This document shows, one piece after another, positions 51,374-60,281 of a DNA stretch of 64,000 nucleotides. The position numbers and the translations under genes were made by a program. This stretch comes from Streptomyces sp. Ag109_O5-10 (GTDB taxonomy: Bacteria > Actinomycetota > Actinomycetes > Streptomycetales > Streptomycetaceae), in the NCBI RefSeq assembly GCF_900105755.1, contig NZ_FNTQ01000001.1, positions 4,464,001 through 4,528,000 of the forward strand. The letters are read 5' to 3'. The notes under the pieces are model-generated. The model was not told the DNA's origin and searched no databases. It worked only from the letters and a program-made list of their open reading frames with translations. Position 1 is the first letter of the stretch. Every line of letters starts with the position of its first letter.

Positions 51374-51582
51374 GCCCTTAGCGTTCCGGCCGGGCACCGG
51401 CACCGGACAGAGTGCGGATACTCAGACCGACCCGAGTACGTACGCCGGTGCGGGGCCGCCCGCGCGGACGTTCCGGAGCCTTCGCCGCCTTCGCGATGCC
51501 CTGATGGCCTGCGCGATCTGCTCTCCACCCAACTCAGGAGGGATGAAAGGCTGTTCCCGCCCCCTTCCGGAAGGAGAGCACC

Positions 51583-52554
51583 ATGCCCGAGGAGCCCGAG
51601 GACTTCCCGCCCATCGAGCCCTACGCTCGCGGTCTCCTCGATGTCGGGGACGGGCAGCAGGTCTACTGGGAGACCAGCGGCAACCCCGCGGGGAAGGCCG
51701 CCCTGTGCGTGCACGGCGGCCCGGGCAGCGGCGGGCGGCGGCACGCCCGCAGACTGTTCGATCCCGGCATGTACCGGATCGTCCTCTTCGACCAGCGCGG
51801 CTCCGGCGAGAGCCGGCCGCACGCCTCCGACCCGACCGTCGGCCTCGCCGACAACACCACCGACCACCTGATCGCCGACATGGAACGGCTGCGCGAGCAC
51901 CTCGGCGTCGAACGCTGGCTCCTGTACGGCGGCTCCTGGGGCTCGACACTGATCCTCGCCTACGCCGAACGCCACCCCGAGCGGGTCTCCGAGATCGTCA
52001 TCGCCGGTGTCACCATGACCCGCCCCGAGGAGACCGACTGGCTCTACCGCGGTGTGGGCCGCCTGCTCCCGGGCCCCTGGGAGGCCTTCCGCGACCACTT
52101 GCCGCCCGCCGACCGCGACGGCAGTCTCGTCGCCGCCTACGACAGGCTGCTGAACGGTCCGGACGCCGGGGTCCGGGCCCGCGCGGCCCGTGCCTGGGTC
52201 ACTTGGGAGGACGCCGTCATCGCCCATGAGGTGCTGGGCAGTCCAGGTGCCTACAGCGACCGCCCCGACGATGCTCTGATGGCCTTCGTCCGCATCTGTG
52301 CGCACTACTTCGCCCACGACGCCTGGCTGGAGGACGGTCGGCTGTTGCGGGACGCCCGCCGGTTGGCCGGCATTCCCGGAGTGCTGATCCACGGCCGGCT
52401 GGACATCGGCAGCCCGCTGAAGACCGCGTGGGAACTGGCGAGGGCCTGGCCGGACGCGGAGCTGCAAGTGATCGACGACGCGGGGCACACCGGCAGTCCC
52501 GCGATGCACCGGGCTGTCCTGACGGCGATCGCGCGGTTCGGCGATGGCCGCTAG
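51583..52554 (+). CDS. pip: Proline iminopeptidase
   Basis: A 323-residue alpha/beta hydrolase cleaving N-terminal proline from peptides. Landmarks: HGGPGSGGRRHARRLFDP oxyanion region, DQRGSGES, the nucleophile elbow GGSWGSTLILAYAERHP (Ser about 118), the acid in HGRLDIGSP and the catalytic His in DAGHTGS. Length and order fit family S33 peptidases. AAGGAG lies before ATG 51583. It ends 13 bp before the convergent aldo/keto reductase stop. Confidence 0.94.
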   Translation: MPEEPEDFPPIEPYARGLLDVGDGQQVYWETSGNPAGKAALCVHGGPGSGGRRHARRLFDPGMYRIVLFDQRGSGESRPHASDPTVGLADNTTDHLIADMERLREHLGVERWLLYGGSWGSTLILAYAERHPERVSEIVIAGVTMTRPEETDWLYRGVGRLLPGPWEAFRDHLPPADRDGSLVAAYDRLLNGPDAGVRARAARAWVTWEDAVIAHEVLGSPGAYSDRPDDALMAFVRICAHYFAHDAWLEDGRLLRDARRLAGIPGVLIHGRLDIGSPLKTAWELARAWPDAELQVIDDAGHTGSPAMHRAVLTAIARFGDGR

Positions 52555-52567
52555 GCAGGCCTGCTTG

Positions 52568-53641
52568 TCAGTTCCCCTCCCCCTCTGCCTCCCGGCCCTC
52601 TGCTCCTCGCCCCTCCGTCACGCGGCGGCGGCGCAGGGCCGGGTCGAGGAGGGCGGGCGGGGTGTCGTGCTTCTCGTGTGCGGCCAGGTCGGTGCCGGGG
52701 GCGACGATCGCGTCGACCGCGTCCAGAACGTCCGCGGAGAGCACGGTGTCGGCGGCGGCGAGCTGGGAGTGGAGGTGGTCGCGAGTACGCGGGCCTATGA
52801 GGGCGCTGGTGACGGCGGGGTGGGCGGTCACGAAGCCGAGGGCGAGCTGGATCAGGGTCAGCCCGGCCCCGTCGGCGACGGCGGCCAGCCGCTCCACCGC
52901 GTCGAGCCGGGCCTGGTTGGCGGGCAGGGCCAGGTCGAAGCGGTCGGGCGCCAGCGTGGCGCGGCTGGTGGTGACGGGCCGGCCCCTGCGCACGGCGCCG
53001 GACAGCCAGCCGGAGGCCAGCGGGCTCCACGCCAGCACGCCCATCCCGTACTCCTCGGTCACGGGCAGGACATGGGACTCGACGCCCCGCTGGAGGAGGG
53101 AGTAGCTGGGCTGTTCGGTGACGTACCGGCTCAGGCCGTGAACACGGGCGGCCCACTGGCCCTGCACGATCCGGTACGCCGGGTAGGTCGAGGAGCCGAA
53201 GTGGCGGATCTTCCCGGCGCGTTGCAGATCGGTCAGCGCCGACAGGGTCTCCTCGTCACTCGTGGCCGGGTCCCAGCGGTGTATCTGGTAGAGGTCGACG
53301 TGGTCGACGCCGAGCCGCCGCAGGCTGTTCTCCAGCGCGGTGACCAGCCACCGCCGTGACCCGCCCCGGTGATTGCGCTCGTCCCCCATCGGCAGGCCGG
53401 CCTTCGTGGCCAGCACGATGTCGTCACGGCGGCCCGCGATCGCCTTGCCGACCATCTCCTCCGACTCGCCCTGCCCGTACATGTCGGCGGTGTCGATCAG
53501 ATTGATCCCGGCCTCCAGTGCGGCGTCGACGATCGCGGTCGCCTCCTCCTGGGTGGTCCGCCCGATCGCCCCGAAGTTCATCGCGCCGAGCCCGAGCGTG
53601 CTGACCTGCACACCGGTACGGCCCAAAGTGCGGTACTGCAT
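52568..53641 (-). CDS. Aldo/keto reductase
   Basis: A 357-residue NADPH-dependent reductase of the AKR (YhdN/IolS-like) type. Active-site tetrad regions: LIDTADMYGQG (Asp and Tyr), LATKAG (Lys), DLYQIHRWDP (His); the cofactor region VTSALIGPRTRDHLHSQLAA lies near the end. The C-terminal 25 residues are a Glu/Arg/Gly-rich tail. ATG 53641. It is divergent from a TetR gene, and two repeated palindromes between the genes suggest TetR control. Confidence 0.92.
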   Translation of the reverse strand: MQYRTLGRTGVQVSTLGLGAMNFGAIGRTTQEEATAIVDAALEAGINLIDTADMYGQGESEEMVGKAIAGRRDDIVLATKAGLPMGDERNHRGGSRRWLVTALENSLRRLGVDHVDLYQIHRWDPATSDEETLSALTDLQRAGKIRHFGSSTYPAYRIVQGQWAARVHGLSRYVTEQPSYSLLQRGVESHVLPVTEEYGMGVLAWSPLASGWLSGAVRRGRPVTTSRATLAPDRFDLALPANQARLDAVERLAAVADGAGLTLIQLALGFVTAHPAVTSALIGPRTRDHLHSQLAAADTVLSADVLDAVDAIVAPGTDLAAHEKHDTPPALLDPALRRRRVTEGRGAEGREAEGEGN

Positions 53642-53681
53642 GGCTGTTCTCCTCACCCGACATATTCGACACGCTTGCAAT

Positions 53682-53736
53682 AAACGGAACGCCGTCCCGT
53701 TTCACGTTTTCGACGATACGGAACACCGTCCCGTTT
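53682..53736. promoter_or_regulatory. Duplicated TetR operator between AKR and TetR genes
   Basis: Two copies 34 bp apart: AAACGGAACGCCGTCCCGTTT (53682-53702) and ATACGGAACACCGTCCCGTT (53716-53735). Each is a near-palindrome around ACGG(A)AC...GTCCCGT. They lie in the 168-bp intergenic region and probably overlap both promoters. Confidence 0.75.
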
Positions 53737-53809
53737 CGCAACGCCCCGATAGAGTGACGCCCGGCGGAACACCGCCGAAGGACGCCCGACGGCCGACGAA
53801 GGACGCGCG

Positions 53810-54388
53810 ATGAAGGACGAGGAGCAGGCGGTCCGGCCCCGGCGGGCGGACGCCCGGCGCAACGAGACGACCCTGCTGGAGGCGGCCGCGGCGGCGTTCG
53901 TCGCGTCCGGCGTGGAGGCGCCGGTCCGCGACATCGCGGCCCGTGCGGGCGTCGGCACGGCGACGATCTACCGGCACTTCCCGACCCGCGCCGACCTGAT
54001 CATCGCCGTCTACCGGCACCAGGTGGAGGCCTGCGCGGAGGCCGGCCCGGCACTGCTGGCCGACTCCCCGAGCCCGTACGAGGCGCTGCGCCGCTGGATC
54101 GATCTCTTCGTGGACTTCCTGGTCACCAAGCACGGGCTCGCCGCGGCCCTGCGTGCCGACCAGACGGGCTTCGACGCCCTCCACGCGTACTTCCTGGACA
54201 GCCTGGTCCCCGTCTGCACCCGGCTTCTCGACGCGGCATCCGAGTCCGGCGAGATCCACACCGACCTGGCCGCCGTCGAGCTGATGCGCGGCGTCGGCAA
54301 CCTCTGCATCGGCGCGGAGAGCGACCCCGGCTACGACGCCCGCCGCCTGGTCGCCCTTCTCGTCACGGGACTGCGCCACACGGCGTGA
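53810..54388 (+). CDS. TetR-family transcriptional regulator
   Basis: A 192-residue repressor: N-terminal helix-turn-helix at about 20-65 (LEAAAAAFVASGVEAPVRDI, ARAGVGTATIYRHFPTRADL) and an all-helical ligand domain (about 75-190). ATG 53810, preceded by a GAAGGAC-type site. Its likely targets are its own promoter and the divergent aldo/keto reductase, through the paired operators at 53682. The C-terminal domain contains the family pattern ELMRGVGNLCIGAES; ligand unknown. Confidence 0.92.
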   Translation: MKDEEQAVRPRRADARRNETTLLEAAAAAFVASGVEAPVRDIAARAGVGTATIYRHFPTRADLIIAVYRHQVEACAEAGPALLADSPSPYEALRRWIDLFVDFLVTKHGLAAALRADQTGFDALHAYFLDSLVPVCTRLLDAASESGEIHTDLAAVELMRGVGNLCIGAESDPGYDARRLVALLVTGLRHTA

Positions 54389-54401
54389 CGCCCCGCACCG
54401 C

Positions 54402-54669
54402 TCACGCGGTCTGCCCGGCTCCGGCTGCGGCTTCAGCAGCGGCACCGGCACCGGCACCGGCACCGGCGAACATGGCGATCAGCCCGTGCGGGGAGCCCTC
54501 GCGGAACATGCGCTCGTGGAGGTCGGCCGCGTCGGCGGCCTCCGCGGCGCACGACGACCGCCAGCAGTTCCTCGACGGCATCGACCTCGTCCTCGCCGGC
54601 ATCACCGCCACCCACCACCACCGGCAGGAACACCCGGACGGCCCGGACCCCGCGCGCGGTCCGGAATAG
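54402..54669. pseudogene. Rearrangement scar of two broken genes
   Basis: On plus, from about 54547, a reading frame HDDRQQFLDGIDLVLAGITA resembles the extreme C-terminus of a TetR-type regulator. On minus, 54402-54540 reads ERMFREGSPHGLIAMFAGAG and then Ala/Gly repeats from an imperfect GGCACC microsatellite, like the end of another gene. Neither has a start. The two fragments meet near 54543. Confidence 0.4.
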
Positions 54670-54698
54670 CCGCCGCTCCGGCCCGTGTTGCCGCGACC

Positions 54699-55604
54699 AT
54701 GACGACGAACGCGCCCCGGCCCGAGATCCTGCGCTACACCGCCTTCTCCAGCTCCCCCGAGGGCGGCAACCCCGCCGGGGTCGTGCTGGACGCCACCGGT
54801 CTGGACGACGCCGCAATGCTCGCCATCGCCGCCGAACTCGGCTACTCGGAGTCGGCGTTCCTGACCGCACCCCCGGCGGACCTCGGCGGCGAGGGCGGGG
54901 GCGGAAACGGGGACGGGGACGGGGACGGACGGGCGTACACCATCCGTTACTTCAGCCCCAAGGCCGAGGTGCCGTTCTGCGGGCACGCCACCATCGCGAC
55001 CGCCGTGGCGCTCGCCGAGCGGACCGGCCCCGGGGAGCTGGTGTTCGCCACCCCGGCGGGCATCGTTCCGGTGGCGGTGACCGAGGAGGGCGGGGCGGTC
55101 CTGGCCACACTCACCAGCGTCGAGCCGCACACCGAGGAGATCGCCGGCACCGACCTCGCGGAGGCGCTCGCCGCGCTCGACTGGCCGGCCGCCGATCTCG
55201 ACCCGGCCTTCCCGCCCCGCATCGCGTTCGCCGGCGCCCGCCATCTCGTGCTCGCGGCGGCGACCCGCGCCCGGCTCGCGGACCTCGCCTACGACTTCGC
55301 GCGCCTCGAAGCGCTGATGCACCGCCTGGACCTGACCACCGTTCAGTTGGTGTGGCGGGAGTCGGCCACCGTCTTCCACGTCCGCGACCCGTTCCCCGTC
55401 GGCGGGGTCGTCGAGGATCCGGCGACCGGCGCCGCGGCCGCCGCGTTCGGTGCCTACGCCCGTGAGCTCGGCCTGGTCCCCGAGGACGCCGTCCTCACCC
55501 TCCACCAGGGCGAGGACCTGGGCCGCCCCGGCGAACTCACGGTCACCCTGCGCGCGGGCGACCCTCGCGTGCACGTCGGCGGCACCGGGACCCGCATCGT
55601 CTGA
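54699..55604 (+). CDS. PhzF-family isomerase/epimerase
   Basis: A 301-residue diaminopimelate-epimerase-fold protein. Family blocks: RYTAFSSSPEGGNPAGVVLD at the N-terminus (the usual position of VDVFT...GNPL), catalytic Glu in ELGYSESAFL, AEVPFCGHATIATAVAL and EDPATGAAAAAFGAYARELG. A Gly/Asp-rich insert (GGGGNGDGDGDG) interrupts the first domain. Substrate is unknown; distant homologues act in phenazine synthesis. ATG 54699. Confidence 0.9.
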   Translation: MTTNAPRPEILRYTAFSSSPEGGNPAGVVLDATGLDDAAMLAIAAELGYSESAFLTAPPADLGGEGGGGNGDGDGDGRAYTIRYFSPKAEVPFCGHATIATAVALAERTGPGELVFATPAGIVPVAVTEEGGAVLATLTSVEPHTEEIAGTDLAEALAALDWPAADLDPAFPPRIAFAGARHLVLAAATRARLADLAYDFARLEALMHRLDLTTVQLVWRESATVFHVRDPFPVGGVVEDPATGAAAAAFGAYARELGLVPEDAVLTLHQGEDLGRPGELTVTLRAGDPRVHVGGTGTRIV

Positions 55605-55680
55605 GCCTGCGCTCCCCCGGACCGGCGGCGCCCCGGATATTCCGTGGCACCACCGCCGGACCCGGGCGGAGACTCGTCCC

Positions 55681-56421
55681 ATGACGGATCCCAGGACGGA
55701 TACGGCGGACGCAGCGGACGTGTCGGACGCGGCAGGCGCGTCGGATCCCAGGACGGATACGGCGGACGCGGCACACGGAGCGGACCCGGCGCATACGCCC
55801 CGCCCGCCCGGCATGGCGGACTTCCGGGAGGCCGTCGGCGCGTGGGACCGCGGTGGCCCCGCGGAGCCCGCGCGGGAACTCGCCGAGCGGCTCGGCATCC
55901 GTGTCGCCGTACTGCTCGAAGGGCCCAGCGACCTCGCGGCCGTCGAGGCGCTGGCCGTCCGGCGCGGCCGGGACCTCGCGGCCGAAGGGGTCTGCGCGCT
56001 GCCGATGGGCGGGGCGATGAACGCCGGCCGGTTCGCCCGCCTCCTCGGACCGCCCGGCCTCGGCCTGCGCCTGACCGGGCTCTGCGACGAACGCGAACTC
56101 CCCTACTACTCACGCGGTCTGGCACGGGCCGGTGCCGCAGCGGACGGCCTCTTCGTCTGCGCGGCCGACCTGGAGGACGAACTGGTCCGCGCCCTCGGCC
56201 CGCCGCGCGTCGCCGAACTCGCCCGCGCGGAGGGCGATCACCGCGCCCTGCGCACCTTCCTCAACCAGCCCGCCCAGCAGGGCCGCACCGCGCAGCAGCA
56301 GTACCGCCGCTTCCTCGGCACGACCTCGGGCCGCAAGATCCGTTACGGCCGGGTCCTCGTCGAGGCCCTGGACCCCGACCGGGTACCCGCGCCGCTCGCC
56401 GGCCTGCTCACGGCTCTGTGA
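55681..56421 (+). CDS. TOPRIM-domain protein (OLD-type nuclease-like)
   Basis: A 246-residue protein. Residues 1-40 contain a 19-residue direct repeat (DPRTDTADAA at about 3 and 22) encoded by a 25-bp exact DNA repeat. From about 60 a TOPRIM-like domain follows: VAVLLEGPSDLAAVEALAVR carries the catalytic Glu, and a DERELPYY and CAADLEDELVRALG block the acidic residues. The last 70 residues (FLNQPAQQGRTAQQQYRRFL, GRKIRYGRVLVEAL) match the C-terminus seen in stand-alone OLD-family TOPRIM proteins of actinobacteria. Nucleic-acid cleavage is possible but unproven; there is no ATPase partner nearby. Confidence 0.75.
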   Translation: MTDPRTDTADAADVSDAAGASDPRTDTADAAHGADPAHTPRPPGMADFREAVGAWDRGGPAEPARELAERLGIRVAVLLEGPSDLAAVEALAVRRGRDLAAEGVCALPMGGAMNAGRFARLLGPPGLGLRLTGLCDERELPYYSRGLARAGAAADGLFVCAADLEDELVRALGPPRVAELARAEGDHRALRTFLNQPAQQGRTAQQQYRRFLGTTSGRKIRYGRVLVEALDPDRVPAPLAGLLTAL

Positions 56422-56457
56422 CCACCAGGGCCCGCGGTGACCACCGGAGCCCGCGGC

Positions 56458-57312
56458 CTACACGCCTCCCAGCCCCAACGCTCCCGCCACCGCCCGGTAC
56501 CCCGGCAACGGGTCGGCGCCTTCGGGGTGCAGCAACTGCACCGCCACGTGGTCGGCGCCCGCGTCCAGATGGGCCCGGACGCCCTCGGCCACCCGGTCAG
56601 GGCCGCCGTGCACGATGAGGGCGTCGAAGAGGCGGTCGCTGCCGCCGTCCGCGAAGTCGGTGTCGTCGAAGCCGAGTCGGCGCAGGTTGCCGACGTAGTT
56701 GGTCAGGCCCAGGTAGAAGCCGAGCGTGGCGTCGCCGATCGCGCGGGCCTCGGCCGGGTCGGTCTCCAGGACCACCTTCTGTTCGGGGGCGAGGATCGGG
56801 CCGGCGCCGAGGAGTTCGCGGGCCCGGCGGGTGTGCTCGGGGGGAACCAGATAGGGGTGCGCGCCCGCGGTGCGGTCGCCGGCCAGCCGCAGGACGCGGG
56901 GGCCGAGGGCCGCCAGCGCCCGCCGGGCGACCGGGACACCGCCCGCGTCGAGGACGTCCAGGTAGGCGTTGAGGGCTTCGTACGGCCGCACGAACTCCTT
57001 CGTGGCCTCCGGGTGGCCGGCGCCGACGCCCAGCAGGAAGCGGTCCGGGTGACGTTCGGCGATGCGCCGGTAGGCGCGGGCGACGCGGTCGGCCGGGTTG
57101 GACCAGATGTTCACGATGCCGGTGGCCAGCACCAGGCGGTCCGTGGCGTCCAGCAGGCGTTCGGCTTCGGCCAGGTCCGGGTCGGTCACGTTGCCGAGCC
57201 AGAGGGTGCCGTAGCCCAGGCCCTCCAGCGCGACGGCCAGTTCGGGTTCGGTCCTGTCGTGGCGCCACACACCGAAGGCGCCGAGGTCGATCTTGCGCGG
57301 GGTCTCGTCCAT
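56458..57312 (-). CDS. LLM-class F420-dependent oxidoreductase
   Basis: A 284-residue TIM-barrel enzyme of the luciferase-like monooxygenase class, the subgroup typically named TIGR03620-type. Landmarks: IDLGAFGVWRHDRTEPELAV, GYGTLWLGN, LATGIVNIWSNPADRVARAY, RFLLGVGAGHPEATKEFVRP and HLDAGADHVAVQLLHPEG. F420 is the probable cofactor; substrate unknown. ATG 57312. The 270 bp to the next gene contain only its promoter and a terminator hairpin. Confidence 0.85.
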   Translation of the reverse strand: MDETPRKIDLGAFGVWRHDRTEPELAVALEGLGYGTLWLGNVTDPDLAEAERLLDATDRLVLATGIVNIWSNPADRVARAYRRIAERHPDRFLLGVGAGHPEATKEFVRPYEALNAYLDVLDAGGVPVARRALAALGPRVLRLAGDRTAGAHPYLVPPEHTRRARELLGAGPILAPEQKVVLETDPAEARAIGDATLGFYLGLTNYVGNLRRLGFDDTDFADGGSDRLFDALIVHGGPDRVAEGVRAHLDAGADHVAVQLLHPEGADPLPGYRAVAGALGLGGV

Positions 57313-57522
57313 GCCCCGGACAACCGAGGGGGCCGAGAACCGTATTCCGATCAGCGTCGAAAGATGCCCCGAATGGCCGCACGTGGTCGCGGCCGTCGGC
57401 CCGCCGTCGCTCGCCGGCACGCTCGTCGCACTGCCCGGCGCCCCCGGCCGCTCCTTGGCCTCGTCGGCAGGCTGAACGTCAGCTTCGGCGGGACGGTGGT
57501 CGATCCGTGGCGCGGGCGAAAC

Positions 57523-57566
57523 GGTCCGGCTCGGGTGTCCACAGGGTGTGGACACCCGAGCCGGAC
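57523..57566 (-). terminator. Terminator of the propeller/Ig-like gene
   Basis: GGTCCGGCTCGGGTGTCCA and TGGACACCCGAGCCGGACC form a 19-bp perfect stem with a short loop, 17 bp beyond the stop at 57583. Confidence 0.8.
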
Positions 57567-57582
57567 CGGCGGTGCGTGGGGC

Positions 57583-60113
57583 TCAGTTCCGTACCGTCAG
57601 GTACAGCCAGCCGCCCCAGGTGTCCGCGTTGCTCGTGTCCTTGGAGCTGTGGACGTACTCCGTCCGCACCCGGAACCGCTGGTTCACCGCGTGGGTGAGG
57701 GCCAGGTGGGTCACGCCGGTGCTGCCCGGCGTCATCGAGAAGCAGGAGGACGTGCCGATGGTGTGCCAGGCGCCGCTGTAGTACTCCTGGGCCTGGAACT
57801 TCATGCACTGCCCGGACTTGTCCGGGGTCACCACGCCGACCACCTGCGGCTGCACGGTGTGGTGGTAGACGCGGTAGGTGACCCCGCTGTAGGTGGTGCT
57901 GGTGTAGTAACCGCCCAGCCGCTCCGCGATCTTCACCTGGGTGGCGGCGGAGTGGGTGGCCGTGGCGGGGGCGTAGTGGTAGCCACCCCCGAAGGACGCC
58001 GTGTAGACGGTGGAGCGGGTGGGCTTGTACGTCGCCTTCAGGTTGCCCTTGCTGTCCACGGTGCCGGTCTTCAGCAGCGTCTTCCTGCCACCCGCGGGGG
58101 TCGCGTAGACCGAGACCGTGCGGCCGTTGTACGTGGTGCCCAGGTGGGCGGTGACGGTGGCCGTCGCGCCGTAGGCGTACGTCGCCTTGTCCGTGGTGAC
58201 CGTGACCGTCGACTTGGCGCGGGACACCTGGACGATCGCCGAGGCGGTGGCCGCCTGGTGGGCCGCGTCGCCCGGGTAGCTCACGGTGTAGGTGTTCGCG
58301 CCGCCGACGGTCGGGGTGTCCTTGACCGTGACGGTGCCGTCGGCCGCGACGGGCGCGGTCCAGGTCGCCGGGGTCGTGGTGTGGGCGGCGTCGGTGCGGG
58401 TGACGGTGACCGTCTCACCGGCGGGGTAGGGCGCGTCGCCGAGCTCGCCGGTGAAGGAGAGGGCCGCGCGGCCGGCGGTCGCGGGGGCCTTCAGGGTGAG
58501 GGCCGGGGCGTAGGCGGAGACCGTCAGGCTCGGTTCGTCGCCGCTCGGCTCGTGGGTGGCGTCACCCGCGTAGGAGAGGTGGTACGTGAACCAGCCGGCC
58601 GCCTCCGGCGCGTCGGTCACAGTGAACTCCTCGGTGGCCGGATCGACGGTCACCGAGGGGAGCCGGACCGTCTCCTGGGTGTCCTCGTCGATGCGGGACA
58701 CGTCGACCGTGGTGCCCTGCGGGAAGCTGCCGAGGTTCAGTTCGGAGGTGAGCGTGCCCTTGATGACGACCGAGTGCGGGCTCGCCGAGTCGATCTCCGA
58801 GCCGGCGATCGTCGTGGACAGCCGTGCCACGTACACCTTGAGGTCCGCCGTCGCGGGCCGGTGAGTGGTGTCTCCGGCGTACGACACCTGGTACGTGTAC
58901 GTGCCCTCGTCCTGCCGGGTGTCGCTGACGGCGAAGGTGCCGTCGGTGCCCACCGTGGTGTCGGGCAGCGGCTCGCCGTCGCGGGTGACCTGGAGGGCGG
59001 CGCCGGCCGGGAGGATGCCCCTGGTGGCGAGGGTGCCGGTGAAGGTGAACTGCTGGGTGGGGACCGCGTACTGGGGCGGGTCCAGGGTGAGGGTGGTGTC
59101 GGTGAGCTTGGTGGAGCCGAGCACGTCGAGGCCGTAGGCGCCGGAGGAGTCCCGGGTGACGGCGTACAGGGTGGTGCCGTCGCCGCCCCAGGTCAGGCCG
59201 TCCGGGGCGACGGTGGTGCCGGCGGGGAAGGGGACGTGGTTCTCCGCCAGTCTGCCGTCGACGTAGACGTAGAGGCCCGCGGTACTGGCCGCGGCGGTCG
59301 TGCCGTCGGTGTCGATCGCGAGCGAGCCCGGGCCCACGCCACCGGTGTAGTAGGGGGCGGGATTGGCGCGCGACAGGTCCGAGGTGCGATAGGTCTCCAG
59401 TGCGGCTGCTGGGTGGCGCCGAGCAGCACGGTGGCGCCGTCCCCGGTGACCTGGAACCCGGTCGCGGTGCCGCCGTAGACGTCGGTGTCGGCCTTGGCGG
59501 TGGCCGTGCCCGAGGAGACGTCGAAGGTCGCCACGTGGCTGAGGCTGTTCAGCGGCTCCTCGGCGGCGAGCACTCCGCCGCCGGCCGCCAGCAGCGGCGG
59601 GACCGACCAGTGCGAGAGCGAGGGCGTCGACACCGTCCCGGACGCGTCGACGGAGCCGATCGCGCCCGTGCCGTCGGCCGTCCGGTAGCCGTACCAGACC
59701 TTGCCGCCCGCCACCGCGACGGAGACGGGCGCGCTGCCGGTGCCGGTCGGGTAGCGGGTGGCCTCGGTGAGCGTCGCGGTGTCGACGGCGGCGACCGCGT
59801 CGCCGTCGGCGAGGGCCGCGTAGAGGGTCGAGCCGTCGGCGGAGAGCGCGAGGCCCGTGGCGCCCTGCTCGTCCGTGATGGTGGTGACCGGGGTGCCGGA
59901 CAGGTCGGTCACCAGGATGCCTGCCGAACCGGCCCCCTGGCTGAAGAAGAGGTGCTGGTGGGCCGGGTCGGCCACCATGTGCGCGTAGTGCGCGAGTGGC
60001 AGCGACGCCGTGCTGTCGGCCAGGGCGGCGGGGCCGGTGAGGCCGACAACGGCGGTGGTCAGCCCGGCGACGACGGATGTCGCCGCCGAGAGCGAGACCT
60101 GCTTGAGGCGCAT
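57583..60113 (-). pseudogene. Secreted propeller/Ig-like repeat protein, frameshifted
   Basis: The N-terminal frame (60113 to about 59400) has a signal peptide (MRLKQVSLSAATSVVAGLTT ... ALA-DS) and WD/YVTN-like propeller repeats (TITDEQGATGLALSADGSTL). It derails after LLGATQQP. The original reading resumes one base away as ALETYRTSDLSRAN..., through GTTAAASTAGLYVYVDG and about six Ig-like repeats (TYTYQVSYAGDTTHRPATAD, WFTYHLSYAGDATHEPSGDE, NTYTVSYPGDAAHQAATASA) to the C-terminus TVRN. Combined length would be about 843 residues. A single missing base near 59400 (CAGCAGCCGCACTGG) explains it. A C-terminal fragment of a paralogue lies at 1325. Confidence 0.8.
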
Positions 60114-60281
60114 GGAGCTCCGGGGAAAAGGATGATCACGAGGTGAGATGGCTGTGCGGACGATAACCGGTCCCGATGGACGGGCAGTTGTCCGACAACC
60201 TGATCTTCACCATGTTCCGGCAAAGACTCCGGCCTCCCGTCCGGCCGGGGCCGCCGGCGCGGTGAGCGCCGGCGGTGTCCG

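Noticed and set aside
56437..59478. A 1013-codon plus-strand frame opposite the LLM and propeller/Ig-like genes
   Set aside because: Same type of antisense artefact; spans two genes and a terminator.
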